From positions 186,001 through 250,000 of the forward strand of contig NZ_JAZHOB010000008.1 in NCBI RefSeq assembly GCF_048751585.1: DNA of 64,000 bases, read 5' to 3'. A model generated the notes under the pieces. That model saw only the letters and a list, made by a program, of their open reading frames with translations. It was not told the DNA's origin and did no database searches. How positions within the stretch are numbered: the stretch's first letter is position 1; each line of letters opens with the position of its first letter. Both the position numbers and the translations under genes were made by a program. This DNA comes from G025836975 sp048751585. GTDB taxonomy: Bacteria > Pseudomonadota > Gammaproteobacteria > Burkholderiales > Burkholderiaceae_B. Shown in pieces: positions 51,037 to 60,481 of the stretch.

Positions 51037-52938
51037 ATGCCTGAACGTCGCTCTATCGCTCAACTTCCCGACCAGCTCATCAGTCAGATTGCTGCCGGCG
51101 AGGTCATCGAGCGGCCGGCCTCCGTTCTGAAGGAGCTGCTGGAAAACGCCATCGATGCCGGAGCGCGCGCGATCGAGGTGCGTCTGGATGGCGGCGGCAT
51201 CCGCCGGATCGCCGTCAGCGACGACGGCACAGGGATTCCGCAAAATGAGCTGACACTGGCGCTGACTCGTCATGCCACCAATAAAATCACCTCGCTGAAC
51301 GAACTGGAATCCGTCGCGTCGATGGGTTTCCGGGGCGAGGCGCTGGCCTCGATTTCGTCGGTGGCGCGGCTTACGCTTACTTCACGCACAGCCGATGCGC
51401 CCCATGCCTGGCAGATCCAGGCTTCGCATGGCGCGCCCACGCCCGCATCGGGCTCTGTCGGCACCACCATCGATGTGCGACAACTGTTCGACGAGGTCCC
51501 GGCCCGCCGCAAGTTCCTGCGCGCGGAGGCCACCGAATATGGACATTGCATCGATGCGCTGGACCGCATTGCGCTGGCCCAGCCTCATATCGCTTTCCGG
51601 CTGTTCCACAATGACAAGGCGCAGCGCAATTGGCGCGCCACCGACATCGGACAGCGGGTGCGCGATGTATTGGGCTCCGACTTCATCGAGCAAGGCCTGG
51701 AAGTCCTGCATGAGCATGGCCTGATCACGCTGCAAGGCGTGATTACCCGCCCCACCTATGCGCGCAGCCGCGCCGACCGGCAGTATCTTTATGTGAATGG
51801 ACGCTACGTCAAGGACCGCACCGTGGCGCATGCCGTACGCCAGGCCTACGCCGACGTCCTGCATGGCGACCGCCAGCCGGCCTACGTGCTGTTTCTTTCC
51901 GTCGATCCGGCCACGGTGGATGTGAACGTGCATCCGGCCAAGCACGAGGTGCGCTTCCGCGACAGCGGCGCGATCCACCGGTTTGTGGGGCAGGCACTGA
52001 CCCAGGCGCTGTCGGCGGCGGGCGGCCACACGCTGACCGGGCAGGGCGGCCCAGAAAGCGTACAGCCCGTTGCGGAACACGGCGACAGGGCCGGGGATGG
52101 CACGGCCAACCTCGCTGGTGATTCGCCCTATTCCGCTGCTTACGGCCATCCGGGCCAGGCGTCTGCGCGGCCCTTTTCGGCGCTTGACGGCCGCCCTCCC
52201 GCACCCTCGTCCTTTCAAATCCCGCAAATGCAGCAGGCCTTCCGCCTGCGCGACCACGGCGCCGGACAAGCGGCTGACTGGCAGTCGCTTTACCGGCCCA
52301 TCGAAGCATCCGATACCGCGATCGACACGCAGCCAGGCCAGCAGCCCATGCACGAGTTTCCGCTGGGCATGGCCTTGGGCCAATTGCATGGCATCTATAT
52401 CCTTGCCCAGAACCAGGCGGGGCTGGTGCTGGTCGACATGCATGCCGCGCATGAGCGCGTGGTCTATGAGCAATTGAAGAAGGCCATGGATGCGCAGAAC
52501 CTGCCGCGCCAGGAACTGCTGGTCCCCGTCGTTTTCGGCGTGAGCGAAAAGGAAATCGGCTTGGTCGAGGAGCACGCCGGCACGCTGGCCGCGCTGGGAC
52601 TTGATCTTCGGGCGGCCGGCCCGGCCTCCGTCGCCGTGCGGGCCGTGCCCGCCTTGCTGGCCAATGGCGACATCGAATCGCTGGCGCGCGGCGTGCTGCG
52701 CGACCTGGCCAGCGTCGGCGTATCGCCGCGCCTGACTGAACAACGCAATGAGCTGCTCTCGACCATGGCCTGCCACGGATCGGTACGAGCCAATCGGCGC
52801 CTTACCCTGGACGAAATGAACGGCCTGCTTCGCAGGATGGAGCAAACCGAAAGAGCCGATCAGTGCAACCACGGGCGCCCCACCTGGGTGCAATGGAAAG
52901 TCGGCGAGCTGGACAAGCTTTTCATGCGCGGCCAATGA
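51037..52938 (+). CDS. mutL: DNA mismatch repair protein MutL
   Basis: 633 residues. The GHKL ATPase has LLENAIDAGA, DDGTGIP, TRHATNKI and GFRGEALASISS. The C-terminal dimerisation domain carries DMHAAHERVVYE and CNHGRPTW, which correspond to the metal-binding endonuclease motifs DQHAxxExxxxE and CPHGRP with Gln-to-Met and Pro-to-Asn changes; E. coli MutL lacks them. Nicking by MutL itself, without MutH, is therefore likely. Ends in an ATGA overlap with miaA. Confidence 0.96.
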   Translation: MPERRSIAQLPDQLISQIAAGEVIERPASVLKELLENAIDAGARAIEVRLDGGGIRRIAVSDDGTGIPQNELTLALTRHATNKITSLNELESVASMGFRGEALASISSVARLTLTSRTADAPHAWQIQASHGAPTPASGSVGTTIDVRQLFDEVPARRKFLRAEATEYGHCIDALDRIALAQPHIAFRLFHNDKAQRNWRATDIGQRVRDVLGSDFIEQGLEVLHEHGLITLQGVITRPTYARSRADRQYLYVNGRYVKDRTVAHAVRQAYADVLHGDRQPAYVLFLSVDPATVDVNVHPAKHEVRFRDSGAIHRFVGQALTQALSAAGGHTLTGQGGPESVQPVAEHGDRAGDGTANLAGDSPYSAAYGHPGQASARPFSALDGRPPAPSSFQIPQMQQAFRLRDHGAGQAADWQSLYRPIEASDTAIDTQPGQQPMHEFPLGMALGQLHGIYILAQNQAGLVLVDMHAAHERVVYEQLKKAMDAQNLPRQELLVPVVFGVSEKEIGLVEEHAGTLAALGLDLRAAGPASVAVRAVPALLANGDIESLARGVLRDLASVGVSPRLTEQRNELLSTMACHGSVRANRRLTLDEMNGLLRRMEQTERADQCNHGRPTWVQWKVGELDKLFMRGQ

Positions 52939-53876
52939 CTATCCCGGTTATCTGCCTGGCCGGCCCCACTGCGGCCGGAAAAAGCGCCGCCACGCTGGCG
53001 CTGGCCGAACGCTGGCCGGTGGAGATCATCGTCATGGACTCGGCCACGATTTATCGCGGCATGGATATCGGCACCGCCAAGCCGTCTGGCGATGAACAGG
53101 CGCGGGTTCCGCACCATCTGCTGGACATACGCGATCCGGCCCAGTCGTACTCGGCGGCGGAGTTCCAGCGCGACGCCAGCGTCCTGATCGCCGATATCGC
53201 CGCCCGGGGCAGGCTGCCCTTGCTTTGCGGCGGAACCATGATGTATTACAAGGCGCTGCGCGAGGGCCTGAATGAACTTCCGGCCGCCGATGCGGCCGTG
53301 CGCGCCGCCATAGAAAGCGAAGCGCGCGAATTGGGTTGGCCCGAATTGCACCGCCAGCTATCCCGCTACGATCCCGACACCGCCGCCAGGCTGGCTCCCA
53401 ACGACAGCCAACGGCTGCAGCGGGCCATTGAAATCCACCGGATCAGCGGCCGAACCATGTCCGACTGGCTGAAAGACCCGCCGATACGGCACGGCGATAC
53501 GCCGCCATTCATTACTGTCAGCCTGGAGCCGTCCGACCGGCTCGCTCTGCATACGAGGATCGCGCAGCGCTACCAGGCGATGCTGGACATGGGTTTGGTC
53601 GAAGAGGTGCGTGCCCTGTATCAGCGGCCCGACCTGCACACCGGCCTGCCATCGATGCGTTGCGTGGGATACCGGCAGATATGGGATTACCTTGACGGAA
53701 AAAACGGCCTGGGTCAGGCCGTGGATCAAGCCGTCGCCGCAACGCGGCAATTGGCCAAGCGCCAGCTGACCTGGCTGCGTTCACTGCCCGCCCGGCATGT
53801 GGTCGACTGCCTGGCTCCGGACGCTGCCGAGCGCGTCGTGGATGCGGCCGCGGCCCACTGGCCCGCGGCGCGCTAA
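52935..53876 (+). CDS. miaA: tRNA dimethylallyltransferase MiaA
   Basis: Prenylates A37 of tRNAs reading UNN codons. 313 residues from ATG 52935 (MTIPVICLAGPTAAGKSAA): Walker-type loop GPTAAGKS, substrate segment DSATIYRGMDIGTAKP, VPHHLLDI and the C-terminal TRQLAKRQLTWLR. The ATG overlaps the mutL stop, so translation is probably coupled. hfq, the usual next gene in many genomes, does not follow. Confidence 0.96.
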   Translation: MTIPVICLAGPTAAGKSAATLALAERWPVEIIVMDSATIYRGMDIGTAKPSGDEQARVPHHLLDIRDPAQSYSAAEFQRDASVLIADIAARGRLPLLCGGTMMYYKALREGLNELPAADAAVRAAIESEARELGWPELHRQLSRYDPDTAARLAPNDSQRLQRAIEIHRISGRTMSDWLKDPPIRHGDTPPFITVSLEPSDRLALHTRIAQRYQAMLDMGLVEEVRALYQRPDLHTGLPSMRCVGYRQIWDYLDGKNGLGQAVDQAVAATRQLAKRQLTWLRSLPARHVVDCLAPDAAERVVDAAAAHWPAAR

Positions 53877-53880
53877 GGCC

Positions 53881-53910
53881 AAAAAGCGGCGGTGCCGTTC
53901 AGGCGCCGCC
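53881..53910 (-). terminator. Terminator of purM
   Basis: Minus strand GCGGCG and CGCCGC pair around a 12-base loop, followed by TTTTT. It lies 14 bases past the purM stop, between convergent miaA and purM. Confidence 0.8.
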
Positions 53911-53923
53911 TTACACAGGCAAG

Positions 53924-54976
53924 CTAGACGACGACGGTTTGAGGCGCGTCGGGGCCGTCCTGCCGGACGATCTCGCCCAAACGGCTGACCTGCTCGCCGT
54001 GCGCAGTCAGCGTTGCGGCGATCGCATCGGCCTTGCCGGCCGGCACGACCATCACCATGCCTATGCCGCAGTTGAAGACCCGGTGCATTTCGGCATCGGC
54101 CACGCCGCCATTCTGCTGCAGCCAAGTGAAGAGTTCCGGCATGGTCCAGGCGTCGCGATACAGGCGCGCCGTCAAGCCGGGCTGCAAAATGCGCGGCACA
54201 TTATCCAGCAGGCCGCCGCCCGTAATGTGGGCCAGGCCCTTGATGGCGTCGCCATGCTCGGCCAGCGCCGCCAGGACCGGCTTGACATAGATGCGGGTGG
54301 GCTCCATGACGGCGTCTTCCAGCGAACGGCCGCCCAGGTCCTGATTGGGCCTGGCATTGGCGTGGGTAAGAATCTTGCGCAACAAGGAAAAACCGTTGGA
54401 ATGGGCGCCGCTGGATGCAAGCCCCAGAATCGCGTCGCCCACGGCAATGGACTTGCCGTCGATGATGCGCGATTTCTCGACCGCGCCCACGGCAAAGCCG
54501 GCCAGATCGTATTCGCCGTCGGGATACATGCCCGGCATCTCGGCGGTTTCCCCGCCTATCAATGCGCAGCCGGCCAGTTCGCAACCTTTGGCTATGCCGC
54601 CCACCACGCTGGCGGCGGTGTCCACCGACAGCTTGCCGCAGGCGAAATAATCCAGGAAATAAAGAGGTTCGGCACCCTGCACCAGGATATCGTTGACGCT
54701 CATGGCGACCAGGTCTATGCCCACGGTATCATGGCGCTTCCATTCAAAGGCCAGCCGAAGCTTGGTCCCGACCCCGTCGGTGCCGGACACCAGCACGGGC
54801 TCCTTCAGGTGGCGCGGCACCTCAAACAATGCGCCAAAGCCGCCTATGCCGGCCATCACGCCGGCCCTCATGGTTTTGGCGGCTAGCGGCTTGATGCGAT
54901 CGACCAGGGCTTCGCCGGCATCGATATCGACACCTGCGTCGCGATAGGTCAAGGAAGCGGAATGTTTGTTTGTCAT
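53924..54976 (-). CDS. purM: Phosphoribosylformylglycinamidine cyclo-ligase
   Basis: Fifth step of purine synthesis, producing aminoimidazole ribotide with ATP. 350 residues (E. coli 345): SLTYRDAGVDIDAGEALVDR at the start, GVGTKLRLAF, the LIGGETAEMPGMY segment and the C-terminal FNCGIGMVMVV are all family marks. Alone, divergent from hda. Confidence 0.97.
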   Translation of the reverse strand: MTNKHSASLTYRDAGVDIDAGEALVDRIKPLAAKTMRAGVMAGIGGFGALFEVPRHLKEPVLVSGTDGVGTKLRLAFEWKRHDTVGIDLVAMSVNDILVQGAEPLYFLDYFACGKLSVDTAASVVGGIAKGCELAGCALIGGETAEMPGMYPDGEYDLAGFAVGAVEKSRIIDGKSIAVGDAILGLASSGAHSNGFSLLRKILTHANARPNQDLGGRSLEDAVMEPTRIYVKPVLAALAEHGDAIKGLAHITGGGLLDNVPRILQPGLTARLYRDAWTMPELFTWLQQNGGVADAEMHRVFNCGIGMVMVVPAGKADAIAATLTAHGEQVSRLGEIVRQDGPDAPQTVVV

Positions 54977-55109
54977 GAGAAATGCCGTGGGATGTGTAAG
55001 AATTGCGTGTTTAATTAAATACCAAGCCTGATTTTACGATGAACGCGGCAAAAACACGCCCGGGGCATGCCAGGGCCGGCGCAACCGGCAGCCTCACTGT
55101 AGACGATAC

Positions 55110-55817
55110 ATGACGCAGCAGCTGATACTCGACCTTCTACCGCCCTCTCCGGCATCGCTCGACAACTTCGTTGCCGGCGATAATGACGAGGTCCTGGACG
55201 CCTTGCGCAACCTGCGGCCGGGCCGCGCCATTTACCTGTGGGGTCCCGCCGGCGCGGGCCGCAGCCACCTGCTTCAGGCCGTCGCCACCGGCGGCGATGC
55301 GCTTTATTTCGGCCGCGAAGACACCGCCGCCGCCCTGAAAGAGATAGCCACCTCCGAGGCCCTGCACTACCGGCTGATTGCCGTGGACGACGTGCAGCAT
55401 CTGGATGACGATGGCCAGGCGGCCCTGTTCACCCTGTACAATCGCTGGCGCGAGGTCGCCGCCGCGGACAACGGCTTTGCATTGGTTCTGGCCGGCGACC
55501 GCGCGCCGCTGGCCATGCCTTTGCGGGAAGACCTGCGCACCCGGCTGGGCTGGGACCTGGTATTCCGGCTGGAATTGCTCTCTGATGATGATCGCGCGCA
55601 GGCCTTGCGGAAACGGGCCGGCGAGCGCGGGCTGCAACTTTCACCCGAAGTCATAAGTTGGGTCTTGACCCATTACGCACGCGACATGGGCCGGCTGAGC
55701 GCGCTGGTCGACGCACTGGATCGCTACTCGCTCGAAAAACACCGGGCCATTACCTTGCCCTTGCTGAAAGACCTGCTGGCCTCCAGCCAGCCGACCAAAG
55801 AATCCGATAATTCATGA
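55110..55817 (+). CDS. hda: DnaA regulatory inactivator Hda
   Basis: AAA+ protein that, with the sliding clamp, promotes hydrolysis of DnaA-bound ATP and prevents re-initiation. 235 residues. The N-terminal QLILDLLPPSPASLDNFV contains the QL-type clamp-binding peptide. The Walker A loop is GPAGAGRSHLL, with Arg in place of Lys as in E. coli Hda; Walker B is IAVDDVQHL. Overlaps the next gene by 4 bases. Confidence 0.93.
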   Translation: MTQQLILDLLPPSPASLDNFVAGDNDEVLDALRNLRPGRAIYLWGPAGAGRSHLLQAVATGGDALYFGREDTAAALKEIATSEALHYRLIAVDDVQHLDDDGQAALFTLYNRWREVAAADNGFALVLAGDRAPLAMPLREDLRTRLGWDLVFRLELLSDDDRAQALRKRAGERGLQLSPEVISWVLTHYARDMGRLSALVDALDRYSLEKHRAITLPLLKDLLASSQPTKESDNS

Positions 55818-56515
55818 CATCCGCTAAACGCCTGGCCCTGTTCGATCTCGACCACACTTTGCTGCCCCTGGATAGCGATTATCAATGGGCCGACTTTCTT
55901 GCGCGCACAGGCCGGGCGGGCGACCCCGCCGAGGCGCAGCGCCGCAACGAAGAACTGATGGAGCGCTACAACGCGGGCAAGCTGACCGCCGAGGAGTCGG
56001 CCGAATTCATGCTGGGCCTGCTCACTCGCGGCAGCCCCATGGAACTGGCTGAATGGCACGAAGCCTTCATGGCCGAAGTCGTGCGCCCCGCGATCCTGCC
56101 GTCGGCGCAAGAACTGGTCGGTCGCCACATGGATGACGGCGATCTGTGCGCCATCGTGACGGCGACCAACGAATTCGTGACCGCGCCCATTGCGCGCGCC
56201 TTCGGCATCCCCCATCTGATCGCCACCCTTGCCGAGACCCGGGACGGCCGCTACACCGGCCGCATCCAGGGCACGCCCAGCTTCCAGGCCGGGAAGGTCA
56301 TCCGCGTGAACGAGTGGCTGGCGGGCATGAACCTGTCGCTAAGCGGCTTCGAACGCGTTTATTTCTACAGCGACTCGCCCAACGACCTGCCGCTGCTGGA
56401 AGCGGTCAGCCATCCCATTGCAACCAATCCCAGTCCCGTATTGCGCCGGGTGGCGCAAGAACGAGGCTGGCGGATTCTTGATTTATTCAAGGACATGCAG
56501 GACGCAAAGTCCTAA
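55814..56515 (+). CDS. HAD-IB family phosphatase (SerB-like)
   Basis: 233 residues. HAD motif I is LFDLDHTLLPLDSD, motif II AIVTATNEF, and motif III/IV FYSDSPNDLPLLEAV. It belongs to the HAD subfamily IB (PSPase-like) group; substrates in this group include phosphoserine, histidinol phosphate and phospholipid headgroups, so the function is open. The ATG overlaps the hda stop (ATGA); pcnB starts 9 bases after its stop. The hda-HAD-pcnB-folK order is common in Burkholderiales. Confidence 0.9.
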   Translation: MTSAKRLALFDLDHTLLPLDSDYQWADFLARTGRAGDPAEAQRRNEELMERYNAGKLTAEESAEFMLGLLTRGSPMELAEWHEAFMAEVVRPAILPSAQELVGRHMDDGDLCAIVTATNEFVTAPIARAFGIPHLIATLAETRDGRYTGRIQGTPSFQAGKVIRVNEWLAGMNLSLSGFERVYFYSDSPNDLPLLEAVSHPIATNPSPVLRRVAQERGWRILDLFKDMQDAKS

Positions 56516-56524
56516 AATACGCCC

Positions 56525-57886
56525 ATGCTTACAGAAACAATAAAAAACTTTGTCGGACGCCTGTTCTCCTCGCCAGTGCGGGGGCCTGAGCGCCTACCGC
56601 GTGAAAAGCATGGAATAGACCGGCGCAATGTCTCGCGCCACGCCATAAAAGTCTGCGAAGTCTTGCGCCATGAGGGCTTCGACGCCTATATCGTGGGCGG
56701 TGCGGTGCGGGACCTGATCGTGGGCCTGGAGCCCAAGGATTTCGATGTTGCCACCAACGCCACACCGAACCAGATCCGCCCACTGTTCCGGCGCGCGCGC
56801 ATCATCGGAAAGCGCTTCCAACTGGTGCATGTGGTTTTCGGCCAGGAAATCATCGAGACTTCGACTTTCCGGGCCAATGCCGGCAGCGACGAATACACCG
56901 ACGAACATGGGCGCATTCTGCGCGACAATCTATTCGGCTCCCAGGAAGAAGATGCCGCGCGCCGCGACTTCACCCTGAACGCCTTGTATTACGACCCGAT
57001 CAACGAAGAAGTCATCGATTACCACCGCGGCGTCGCCGACCTGAAGAAGCGCGTCGTGCGCATGATAGGCGACCCCGAACAACGCTACCGCGAAGACCCG
57101 GTCCGCATGCTGCGCGCCTTGCGGTTCGCCGCCAAGCTGAACGGCACCATAGATCCGGCCACGCGCGAACCCATTGTGCGTCTCGCCCCCCTCATCGAGA
57201 ACGTGCCCTCGTCGCGCCTGTTCGACGAAATCCTGAAATTGCTTACCTGCGGTCACGCCATGGACTGCCTGCGCCAGTTGCAGTCGGTAGGCCTGCATCA
57301 GGGCCTGCTGCCGCTTATCGACCTGATCTTCAAAGAGGACGGCGGCGAACAATTCGTCGATCTGGCGCTGGCCCGCACCGATGCCCGGGTACGGGCGGGC
57401 AAAACCATCAGCCCCAGTTTTCTTTTTGCGGCCCTGTTGTGGAAACTGGTCAACAAACGCTGGCAGGAGCTATGCGGCACCGGTGAACATCCTGCCCAGG
57501 CACTGATGCTGGCCGCCGATTCCGTGGTCGAGGAACAGACCCGCAAGCTGGCCATACAACGACGCTTCCAGGCCGATATGCGGGAAATCTGGTTCATGCA
57601 GGCCCGTTTCGAGCGCGCCAATGCCAAGTCCATCTGGCGCATGGCCGAGCAGCCCCGTTTCCGCGCCGCGGTCGATTTCCTGCAATTGCGGGCCGAGGCG
57701 CGCGAAGTCGATAGCGTCCAGGCTCAGTGGTGGATGGACCTGGCCAATGCCGATGATGCCGCGCGCGGCGAAATGATAGAGTCCTACCAGGCCCAGAATC
57801 GAGGCAAAGCGCCGGCAGCCGGAGGCAAGCGCCGCCGCAGCCCCAGGCGAAGGCAGGCCAACAGGCCGGCACCCACTCAGGCTTGA
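56525..57886 (+). CDS. pcnB: Poly(A) polymerase I
   Basis: Adds poly(A) tails that promote RNA decay. 453 residues: the nucleotidyltransferase head has YIVGGAVRDLIVGLEPKDFD with the GGxxRD and DxD motifs, followed by RFQLVHVVFGQEIIETSTFR and RRDFTLNALYYDP. The C-terminal 30 residues are strongly basic (GGKRRRSPRRRQANR), as in other PcnB proteins. CCA-adding enzymes share the head, but the tail and the folK neighbour point to PcnB. Confidence 0.95.
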   Translation: MLTETIKNFVGRLFSSPVRGPERLPREKHGIDRRNVSRHAIKVCEVLRHEGFDAYIVGGAVRDLIVGLEPKDFDVATNATPNQIRPLFRRARIIGKRFQLVHVVFGQEIIETSTFRANAGSDEYTDEHGRILRDNLFGSQEEDAARRDFTLNALYYDPINEEVIDYHRGVADLKKRVVRMIGDPEQRYREDPVRMLRALRFAAKLNGTIDPATREPIVRLAPLIENVPSSRLFDEILKLLTCGHAMDCLRQLQSVGLHQGLLPLIDLIFKEDGGEQFVDLALARTDARVRAGKTISPSFLFAALLWKLVNKRWQELCGTGEHPAQALMLAADSVVEEQTRKLAIQRRFQADMREIWFMQARFERANAKSIWRMAEQPRFRAAVDFLQLRAEAREVDSVQAQWWMDLANADDAARGEMIESYQAQNRGKAPAAGGKRRRSPRRRQANRPAPTQA

Positions 57887-57947
57887 CTTCAATGCCCGCC
57901 GCCCCGATTCCGCTGCGCCGCAGCGCCAAGGCATGCCTGTCCCGTCC

Positions 57948-58421
57948 ATGACGCTGGCCTACATCGGCATGGGCGCCAACCTGGGCGAGGCGCTGGCCAG
58001 CCTGAAGCAGGCGGCGGCGGAACTTGCTTGCGTACCCGGCATAAGCGCCCTGCGGCTATCGCGGTTCTATAGCAGCGCCCCCGTTGACTCCAGCGGACCC
58101 GATTATGTGAATGCGGTGGCGGCCATCGAAACGGCGCTGGATGCGGACGCGCTGCTGGCCGTCCTGCAAAAAATCGAACAGGACCACGGACGCTTGCGCC
58201 CCTACCGCAACGCTCCGCGTACCCTGGACCTGGACCTGCTGCTTTACGGCGACCAGGAAATCAACGAACCCCACCTGATCGTGCCGCATCCCCGCATGCA
58301 CGAACGGGCGTTTGTCTTGCGGCCGCTGGCGGAACTGGCGCCGCCCACGCTGCGCTTGCGGCAAGGCAGCCTGGCGGCGCTGCTGGATGCATGCGCCAAC
58401 CAGAAGCTGCAATTGATCTGA
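57948..58421 (+). CDS. folK: 2-amino-4-hydroxy-6-hydroxymethyldihydropteridine pyrophosphokinase
   Basis: Transfers pyrophosphate from ATP to 6-hydroxymethyldihydropterin, the substrate made for FolP at 5104-5943. 157 residues from MTLAYIGMGAN; an ATG five codons earlier (57933) is possible. Family marks are RFYSSAPVDSSGPDYVNAV, LRPYRNAPRTLDLDLLLYG and VPHPRMHERAFVLRPLAEL. Follows pcnB; convergent with the lyase gene 12 bases away. Confidence 0.95.
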   Translation: MTLAYIGMGANLGEALASLKQAAAELACVPGISALRLSRFYSSAPVDSSGPDYVNAVAAIETALDADALLAVLQKIEQDHGRLRPYRNAPRTLDLDLLLYGDQEINEPHLIVPHPRMHERAFVLRPLAELAPPTLRLRQGSLAALLDACANQKLQLI

Positions 58422-58433
58422 CGGCGATCCGGA

Positions 58434-59243
58434 TCAGCCTTCCAGCATCCGGCGCGCGCGCTCGATGACCGGGGCATCGACCATCTTGCCATCCAGTTGG
58501 AAGGCCGACGAACCGGTTTCCTGCGCCACCGCAACGACGCGGCGCGCCCAATCGAGTTCGCCTTCGGCCGGCGCAAAAACCGAATGGATGACCGGCACCT
58601 GCGCGGGATGTATGCATAGCATCCCGCTAAAGCCCATGTCGCGCACCTGCCGGGCCACGGCCGCCAGGCCATCCTTATTGGCAAAGTCGGGATACACGCC
58701 ATCCAGCGGCGGCGCCAGGCGGTGCGCCGCGCTGTGCAGCAGAATCTGGCAGCGGATATGGTTCAGCAGCAATTGCGCCCCTGCCGTATCCGGCGCGGTA
58801 CCCAGCTCCAGCATCAAGTCCAGGCTGCCGAAGGACAAACGTTCGACGCCCGGCGAGGCCGCCATTTCGCTCAGCGCCAGCACGCCCGCCGCGCTTTCCA
58901 CGATGGGCAGCACCGGCTTGCCGGCGGCAAACGCCTTCCCGACCTGTTCCGCCGATTCAGCCTTGGGCAGCAAAATGCCGGCGACAGCGGAGAATTCGGC
59001 GCATACCGCCAGATCATCGGCAAACCAGGACGTCGTCGCATCATTGACGCGCAGCAGAAAGGAAGCCTGCGGATGCGCCTGCGCAAATTCGCGCACATGC
59101 TGGCGGGCCGCATCCTTCATGTTGTGCTCGACCGCATCCTCCAGGTCGATGATCACGGCGTCCGCGCCTGCCGCCAGCGCTTTGGCAAATCGCTCAGGCC
59201 GGCTTGCGGGCACGAAGAGCGCCGATCGTATTTTCGTAGTCAT
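58434..59243 (-). CDS. CitE-like CoA-ester lyase (candidate citramalyl-CoA lyase)
   Basis: 269 residues of the HpcH/HpaI-CitE superfamily: SALFVPASRPERFAKAL, the magnesium-binding IDLEDAVEHNMKDAAR, ILLPKAESAEQV, and SFGSLDLMLELG. Such enzymes cleave citramalyl-CoA, malyl-CoA or citryl-CoA. Its start overlaps the CoA-transferase stop by one base (TGATG). The preceding CoA-transferase and hydratase make citramalyl-CoA cleavage to acetyl-CoA and pyruvate the most economical reading (Ccl-like), but the substrate is inferred. Confidence 0.85.
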   Translation of the reverse strand: MTTKIRSALFVPASRPERFAKALAAGADAVIIDLEDAVEHNMKDAARQHVREFAQAHPQASFLLRVNDATTSWFADDLAVCAEFSAVAGILLPKAESAEQVGKAFAAGKPVLPIVESAAGVLALSEMAASPGVERLSFGSLDLMLELGTAPDTAGAQLLLNHIRCQILLHSAAHRLAPPLDGVYPDFANKDGLAAVARQVRDMGFSGMLCIHPAQVPVIHSVFAPAEGELDWARRVVAVAQETGSSAFQLDGKMVDAPVIERARRMLEG

Positions 59244-60481
59244 CAGATTATTCCCTGCCGGGCGTATGCTTCGATTTGTTCCGCCGTATAGCCCAGTTCC
59301 GCCAGGATGGCCGATGAGTTCTCGCCCAAGGCGGGAATCCGGTCCATGCGGGCCTGGAAGGCCGAACTGGTCGCCGGGGGAATCAAGGCCGGCAGCGGAC
59401 CCGCCGCGCTGTCCACCTCGCGCCAGCGCTGACGCTGCGCCAATTGAGGATGCGCCCAGACATCGCTCATGGTGTTCACCCCCGCATTGGCTATGCTGGC
59501 CTGTTCCAGGCGCTCGATGACCTGCTCGTGCGACAAGGATGCAAAGGCGGTAACGATCAGGACGCGCAAGGCCTCTTTGTTGGCCACGCGCAAGGTGTTG
59601 GAACTGAAGCGGCTGTCGTTGGCGAGCTCGGGTTGCCCCAGGACGGTCTTGCAGAAGGCTGCCCATTCACGCTCGTTCTGCAGCCCCAGCATGACCTCGG
59701 TGCCATCGCCGACAGGAAACGGGCCATAAGGATAAATGGTGGCATGGGCCGCTCCGGCCCGCGGAGGCGGAGGCGCTCCGTCAAAGGCGTAATACATGGG
59801 AAACCCCATCCATTCGACCATGCTTTCCAGCATGGACACGTCCAGGCGGCTGCCCAGCCCCGTACGCTCGCGCAGCAGCAAGGCCGACAGAATGCTGCTG
59901 TAGGCATACATGCCGGCGGCGATGTCGGAAATCGAGCATCCCGCCTTGGCCGGGCTTTCCGGCCCGCCCGTCACCGACAGGAAGCCGCTTTCGCTTTGAA
60001 TCAATAAATCGTAGGCCTTCTTGTCCTGGTATGGGCCGCCTTCGCCATAACCGGAGATATCGCATACGATCAAGCGTGGGTGCAGTTTATGCAAGGCGTC
60101 GAAGGACAGGCCCAGGCGCGCCGCGGCGCCCGGCGCCAGGTTCTGCACCAGCACATCGGCCTGTTCCAGCAAACTGCCCAATATCCTGGCCGCATCGGGA
60201 TGCTTCAAGTCCAGAGCAAGGCTTTCCTTGGACCGATTGGTCCACACGAAATGCGACGCCAGGCCCTTGACCCGTTCGTCGTAGCCCCGTGCAAAATCCC
60301 CCGCCCCCGGACGCTCCACCTTGATCACACGCGCCCCAAGATCCGCCAGCTGGCGGGTGCAGAATGGCGCCGCGATGGCATGTTCCAGGCTGATTACCGT
60401 AATGCCATCCAGCGGCCGGGGCGATGAGCCCCCTTCAGAAGCCTGCCTATGGGCTGGCGCGCTTTGCTTGTCTGTGCTCAT
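59243..60481 (-). CDS. CaiB/BaiF (class III) CoA-transferase
   Basis: 412 residues from MSTDKQSAPAH. Features: GITVISLEHAIAAPFCTRQLA, DLGARVIKVERPGAGDFARG, LDLKHPDAARIL, and the catalytic aspartate in KAYDLLIQSESG. Members move CoA between dicarboxylates, for instance succinyl-CoA to itaconate, mesaconate or citramalate. ATG 60481 overlaps the hydratase stop as ATGA; the longer frame upstream lies inside the hydratase gene. Middle gene of a coupled trio. Confidence 0.87.
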   Translation of the reverse strand: MSTDKQSAPAHRQASEGGSSPRPLDGITVISLEHAIAAPFCTRQLADLGARVIKVERPGAGDFARGYDERVKGLASHFVWTNRSKESLALDLKHPDAARILGSLLEQADVLVQNLAPGAAARLGLSFDALHKLHPRLIVCDISGYGEGGPYQDKKAYDLLIQSESGFLSVTGGPESPAKAGCSISDIAAGMYAYSSILSALLLRERTGLGSRLDVSMLESMVEWMGFPMYYAFDGAPPPPRAGAAHATIYPYGPFPVGDGTEVMLGLQNEREWAAFCKTVLGQPELANDSRFSSNTLRVANKEALRVLIVTAFASLSHEQVIERLEQASIANAGVNTMSDVWAHPQLAQRQRWREVDSAAGPLPALIPPATSSAFQARMDRIPALGENSSAILAELGYTAEQIEAYARQGII

